In this document: positions 60,713 through 64,000 of the stretch, in pieces | How the letters are laid out: the number at the start of each line of letters is the position of its first letter | How positions within the stretch are numbered: position 1 is the first letter of the stretch | Origin: Mycoplasmopsis bovigenitalium | GTDB lineage: Bacteria; Bacillota_I; Bacilli_A; Mycoplasmatales; Metamycoplasmataceae | Assembly (NCBI RefSeq): GCF_002356075.1 | Contig: NZ_AP017902.1 | Location: forward strand, 620,001-684,000 | Reading direction: 5' to 3' | Length of the DNA: 64,000 nucleotides | The notes under the pieces: generated by a model | Seen by the model: only the letters and a program-made list of their open reading frames with translations | The model's database searches: none | Told to the model about the DNA's origin: nothing | Translations under genes and position numbers: made by a program

Positions 60713-60958
60713 TTGAAAAAACTAACTGAAAAGCAACAAGCAAACATTTATGGTGGAGCCACAACATTAGCTGTTATTGGCACACTGGCTCCAATAGTTA
60801 TTTCGGGAATTACAGCTATTGCACATATTATAAAAATGTTTAATAGCAGGTCTGGCGAAAATAAAATTGGCACAAGTTCTGTAAAATGAAATAATGACCC
60901 AGCCAAGGCTGAAATAAAACCAGTTATTGAAACTAGAACAATTTATGTAAGTTATTAA
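60713..60958 (+). CDS. 81-residue peptide with double-glycine leader-like N-terminus
   Basis: TTG start after a strong TGGGAGG ribosome binding site (5-nt spacer). It begins MKKLTEKQQANIYGGAT, resembling the leaders of class II bacteriocin-type peptides (LTxKExxxIxGG), in which cleavage follows Gly-Gly. After the GG comes a Gly/Ala/Ile-rich hydrophobic stretch (about residues 16-42), then a hydrophilic tail with a UGA-Trp. No immunity gene or peptidase-containing ABC transporter lies next to it. It could also be a small single-pass membrane protein. It sits alone between a terminator and the rplU leader. Confidence 0.6.
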
Positions 60959-61085
60959 ATATATTTTGGTTTTTGAGCTTTTGGTCTATAATTCAAATGT
61001 TACTTTTGTAACCATTCTGAACAGGTTAACAAGTGCATAAAATGCCACCTTAAAGATGAGCCACAAAAACAGGAGATTAATAGAC

Positions 61086-61385
61086 ATGTTAGCTATTATT
61101 GAAACTGGAGGCAAACAAATTTTAGTCAAAGAAGGACAAACCATTTTCATTGAAAAAATTGAAGGTGAAGAAGGATCAAAAGTTAAATTTGACAAGGTTT
61201 TACTAGTTGGAGATAAAATTGGTAAACCATATCTTGAAAAAGCTTATGTTGAAGGAGTAATCCAAAAACAAGGCAAAAGCAAAAAAATTATTGTATACCG
61301 TCACAATGCTAAATCAACTCACAAAAGAAAACTTGGACACCGTCAACCTTACACACGTGTTGAAGTTCAAAAAATAGTAGGTTAA
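61086..61385 (+). CDS. rplU: 50S ribosomal protein L21
   Basis: 99 residues. Starts [18 protein letters not shown] and ends with [18 protein letters not shown], both typical of L21. AGGAG lies 11 nt before the ATG. The 127-nt region upstream contains short complementary pieces and may hold an L21-type leader, which I could not fold with confidence. Followed 4 nt later by rpmA. Confidence 0.95.
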   Translation: MLAIIETGGKQILVKEGQTIFIEKIEGEEGSKVKFDKVLLVGDKIGKPYLEKAYVEGVIQKQGKSKKIIVYRHNAKSTHKRKLGHRQPYTRVEVQKIVG

Positions 61386-61389
61386 TTCA

Positions 61390-61665
61390 ATGGCACACAC
61401 GAAAGCCGGTGGTTCTACCAGAAACGGTCGTGATAGTCGCGGCCAAAGACTTGGCATTAAGTTAGGTGATGGACAATACTGTACAGCAGGGTCAATTATT
61501 TTCCGTCAAAGAGGAACAAAAATTTTCCCAGGCACAAACGCAGGTATTGGTAAAGATGATACAATTTATGCTTTAATTTCAGGATATGTAAAATTTGAAA
61601 AACGTAGAAATCGTACATATGCCTCTGTATATGAACAAAGAGTTGTTACACAAAAAAACAACTAA
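61390..61665 (+). CDS. rpmA: 50S ribosomal protein L27
   Basis: 91 residues, starting directly [16 protein letters not shown]. The Firmicutes-type N-terminal extension (ending LQFFA) that must be removed by the protease Prp is missing, and there is no prp gene between rplU and rpmA, where Bacillus has it. The N-terminal segment reaches the peptidyl-transferase centre. Confidence 0.95.
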   Translation: MAHTKAGGSTRNGRDSRGQRLGIKLGDGQYCTAGSIIFRQRGTKIFPGTNAGIGKDDTIYALISGYVKFEKRRNRTYASVYEQRVVTQKNN

Positions 61666-61668
61666 TTT

Positions 61669-61693
61669 AAGCCGGAATTAATCCGGTTTTTTT
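61669..61693 (+). terminator. terminator of rplU-rpmA
   Basis: Stem AAGCCGGA/TCCGGTTT with loop ATTAA and T run. Confidence 0.9.
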
Positions 61694-61754
61694 ATATTTT
61701 TTTCCTTTTTTTAATTGATTCTAAATTTCTTCATATCAATTATTGGGAGGCTAA

Positions 61755-62489
61755 ATGAACGATATATTATTGTACTTTTCATACATAAACAAAGGAAACA
61801 ACTACGAAATATTCAAAGATTTAATCAAAAAGAAAAAAGTTACAGAATCACAAATAATTCAAATTAAAAAAATTTTAGAAAGCGCTAATTTGAAATACAT
61901 AACAGTTTTTGACAAAGAATACCCAGAAGCATTTAAAAAACTTAAGTATGCACCATATGTAATTTATTATCGAGGAGATTTAAATATATTAAATAACCCT
62001 TTAGTCTGCATGACTGGCGATGTAGAGAATATGGCAACAGAAAAATATTTGGACAATTCATTCGATTCAATGAGTAGACAATTTAATTTGGTTACAAGTG
62101 ACTTTACTAAATTTGACCGAAAGATTGCTAAAATGTTTAATTTGGTCAATAAAGGTGTAATCCATATTTTAGCAAGCGGCCATAAATATTTGCCAAAAGA
62201 AATGGAGAATGATTTAGATTTATTTATTTCACAATATCCACCAGATGTAAATCCAAAATATATAAGATTTAAGGAAAGAAATGCGCTAATATCTGTTTTA
62301 GCTGACAATTTAGTTATTTATGGGTCCAAGAATGCCTCAGGAATAATAAATTTAGCTAATTATTTTGTTGAATTAGGCAAAGAAGTGTTTTGTTATCCAA
62401 GTGTTGATTTAGAGGATGGCAATAATTATTTACTAAAAAATGGCGCAAATTTAATAACACACGTAGCAGATTTAATGAATTACAATTAA
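61755..62489 (+). CDS. dprA: divergent DprA/Smf-like protein
   Basis: 244 residues. DprA loads RecA on incoming single-stranded DNA in transformation. Recognisable pieces: FDKEYPEAFKKLKYAPYVIYYRGD before the Rossmann fold, a GVIHILASGHKYLPKEMENDL region, ISQYPPDVNPKYIRFKERNALISVLADNLVI (DprA: SEYPPG...FPxRNRIIAGLS) and a C-terminal GKEVFCYPS...NGANLI. The nucleotide-binding GSR and SGLARGID motifs are replaced by MTGDVENMA and TSDFTKFD, so DNA or RecA binding may be altered. TGGGAGG ribosome binding site. Confidence 0.85.
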   Translation: MNDILLYFSYINKGNNYEIFKDLIKKKKVTESQIIQIKKILESANLKYITVFDKEYPEAFKKLKYAPYVIYYRGDLNILNNPLVCMTGDVENMATEKYLDNSFDSMSRQFNLVTSDFTKFDRKIAKMFNLVNKGVIHILASGHKYLPKEMENDLDLFISQYPPDVNPKYIRFKERNALISVLADNLVIYGSKNASGIINLANYFVELGKEVFCYPSVDLEDGNNYLLKNGANLITHVADLMNYN

Positions 62490-62558
62490 AATTTAAAATT
62501 GTTATTTATGTACAAAAGTTTATTTATAAAATTTTAAATAATTAGTACAATTTTAATC

Positions 62559-63743
62559 ATGAATACTAATAAATCAACACAAAAGACAACCGAATCATCT
62601 TCAGTTAAAAAGCTGAATCAAAAAATTAAAGACTACAAAATGGGCTCATATGTTTATGGCAATCAAAACCCTAATGAACAAGGCATCAAAAAAAGAAATT
62701 TATTAACTTATTTGACGCGAACATTCTTTATGTTTGTTTCGGCATTATTATTTAGTTTTGGTGTTATTGTTTTCTTGCAAAGGTCCGAAACTATACCATC
62801 TGGACTTTCGGGAATCCCAATGTTGATAACTTTAGTTTTTAAAAAAACTGAACCATATTTTGCCTTAATGTATCTTGGTATAAATATTCCTTTATTTTGT
62901 GCTTTTGCCACTAAAATAAAGAAAACATTTATTTTGCATACTCTTGAATTCATGATTTTTCAAATAATAATTAATTTTGCATTGAGTTTTGAGTTTAATG
63001 GAGCTAACTCATCAGCAGCACATTGACTAATCAAAGTATTTAATGTTGCTCCGGGTTGGTCAAGGGATATAATGATTAATGGACAAACCTATGAAAATCC
63101 AACTACCTGACCAATTTTGGTTAATGGGGCAATTGGGTCAATATTTGTTGGTGCATCAATCTCGCTAGCTTGAAAATTTGGTGGCTCAACGGGGGGGACT
63201 GATATTGTTGCTTACTATTTTTCAACTAAAAAACAAAAAAGTGTAGGTTCAATATTGAGTGCAATTGCGCTAATGACTTCAATTACCTTTCTACTTATAT
63301 TTGCATTTGCAAAACCACATAATAATGCAGTAGCAGTAGAAATAGTAGAAGGCAGCAAGGTTTATACTCCAACCAAATTTAAAGTTATTGTTGGTATGAG
63401 AGAAGTTACATCCTTTTTATACATAGCAGTCGTTAACTTGTTGGTTGGTTTGCTGTATCCAAAATACAAAAAAGTTGAAATTCAAATATCTTGCTCTCCG
63501 AATTCTGAAATTGTATTAAATTACTTTAAAGATATTCAATATTGACATGCGTTTTCAATTGAAAAATCAATAAGCGGCTTCAGTAATGAAGAGGTAATTA
63601 AAATCAAAACAACAATGCTTTATTTAGAAGCTCGTAATATAATAAAAGATATACGAAATATTTGCCCAAATGTCTGAATTAGTGTTAAACCTGTTCACCA
63701 AATTATCGGCAAGTTCAACACTCAATATGTTGATGAATCTTAA
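62559..63743 (+). CDS. YitT-family membrane protein
   Basis: 394 residues. A basic 50-residue cytoplasmic N-terminus, then five to six hydrophobic segments (about residues 50-75, 83-100, 110-135, 185-205, 230-250, 275-300), and a C-terminal DUF2179-like cytoplasmic domain. Family marks are SETIPSGLSGIPMLI and GGSTGGTDIVAYYFS. Members are integral membrane proteins of unknown substrate. A G7 tract encodes part of GGSTGGTD. No good ribosome binding site is seen. Confidence 0.85.
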
Positions 63744-63746
63744 AAC

Positions 63747-63771
63747 AAAAAAAGTGCCTGCGCACTTTTTA
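63747..63771. terminator. bidirectional terminator between the YitT-family gene and smc
   Basis: Stem AAAGTGC/GCACTTT with loop CTGC, A run on the left and T run on the right. The smc stop codon touches the right arm. Confidence 0.85.
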
Positions 63772-64000
63772 TTGTTCTTTTAATACTTCTGAAATATCTT
63801 TTTGTTCATCTTTAACAAGTTTTTTAGCTTCAGCTAGTTCAAGACTAAACATTGTGGTTACACCACGATTTTGCATTGTTGCCCCAAAAAGAGCATCAAC
63901 TCTTGACATTGTACCGTGACGGTGAGTTATAACTAAAAATTGTGTTTTTGCTTTTAATTCTTGTAGATATTCAGCATATCTAACAACATTGGCTTCATCA
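63769..64000 (-). CDS. smc: chromosome segregation protein SMC (C-terminal part)
   Basis: About 76 codons of the 3' end; the rest lies beyond the right edge. Reads DEANVVRYAEYLQELKAKTQFLVITHRHGTMSRVDALFGATMQNRGVTTMFSLEL, the D-loop and switch (ITHR) of the SMC ATPase head with its MQ.KGVS-type ending. SMC condenses and segregates the chromosome with ScpA/ScpB. Confidence 0.93.
   Translation of the reverse strand, partial: DEANVVRYAEYLQELKAKTQFLVITHRHGTMSRVDALFGATMQNRGVTTMFSLELAEAKKLVKDEQKDISEVLKEQ

Noticed and set aside
60960..61085. Firm call of an L21 leader RNA before rplU
   Set aside because: Only short complementary pieces are visible; I could not build a convincing structure by hand.

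Overview
The window comes from a low-GC mycoplasma that reads UGA as tryptophan. Most long genes are continuous only when TGA is decoded as Trp (for example ileS, metK, the phosphoketolase gene and both transposases). Gene content and style (MIB/MIP proteins, F1-like ATPase cluster, phosphoketolase, CIRCE-controlled clpB, IS1634-type elements) point to the hominis-group lineage (Mycoplasmopsis and relatives). I cannot name the species from sequence alone.

Bases 1-9605 (all minus strand) form one accessory locus: MIB (immunoglobulin binder), MIP (serine protease), then a polytopic membrane protein and the MSC_0623, gamma-like, epsilon-like and MSC_0620-like components of the second mycoplasmal F1-like ATPase. 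The alpha- and beta-like subunits would lie beyond the left edge. Bases 9850-14000 hold rpmB, lgt, tRNA-Ser, RNase J and trmB. Bases 14242-24131 run through CIRCE-clpB (with a one-base frameshift), a glycosyltransferase, and the energy genes adh, ldh-like, phosphoketolase and gap, nearly all closed by clear terminators.

Bases 24143-28253 hold an unrecognised UGA-rich gene, an M17 aminopeptidase, a HAD hydrolase and eight tightly packed tRNA genes. ileS and lspA follow. An IS1634-family element then sits in a 38-bp target duplication that copies the end of lspA and its terminator. Minus-strand eno, thiI, an EzrA-like gene and rpmF follow. metK lies behind a structured leader ending in a terminator that contains the metK ribosome binding site.

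Bases 39579-44970 hold a tiny basic protein and a tight operon of an ABC permease, its ATPase and three paralogous lipoproteins. After gltX comes a p37/p29/p69-type ABC transporter preceded by a TPP riboswitch. gyrA and a degenerate downstream gene lead to a second, nearly identical IS copy, here in a 68-bp duplication. The right end holds rpsD, rpmE, CIRCE-hrcA-grpE (GrpE fused to a trigger-factor-like PPIase domain), mscL, a small double-glycine peptide gene, rplU-rpmA, a divergent dprA, a YitT-family gene and the 3' end of smc.

Links between regions: Lgt and LspA process the many lipoproteins encoded here (MIP, the p37-like protein, the three ABC-linked lipoproteins). HrcA at 58.4 kb should act on the CIRCE elements at clpB and at its own gene. 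Phosphoketolase, GAPDH, enolase, the LDH-like enzyme and alcohol dehydrogenase outline fermentative metabolism.
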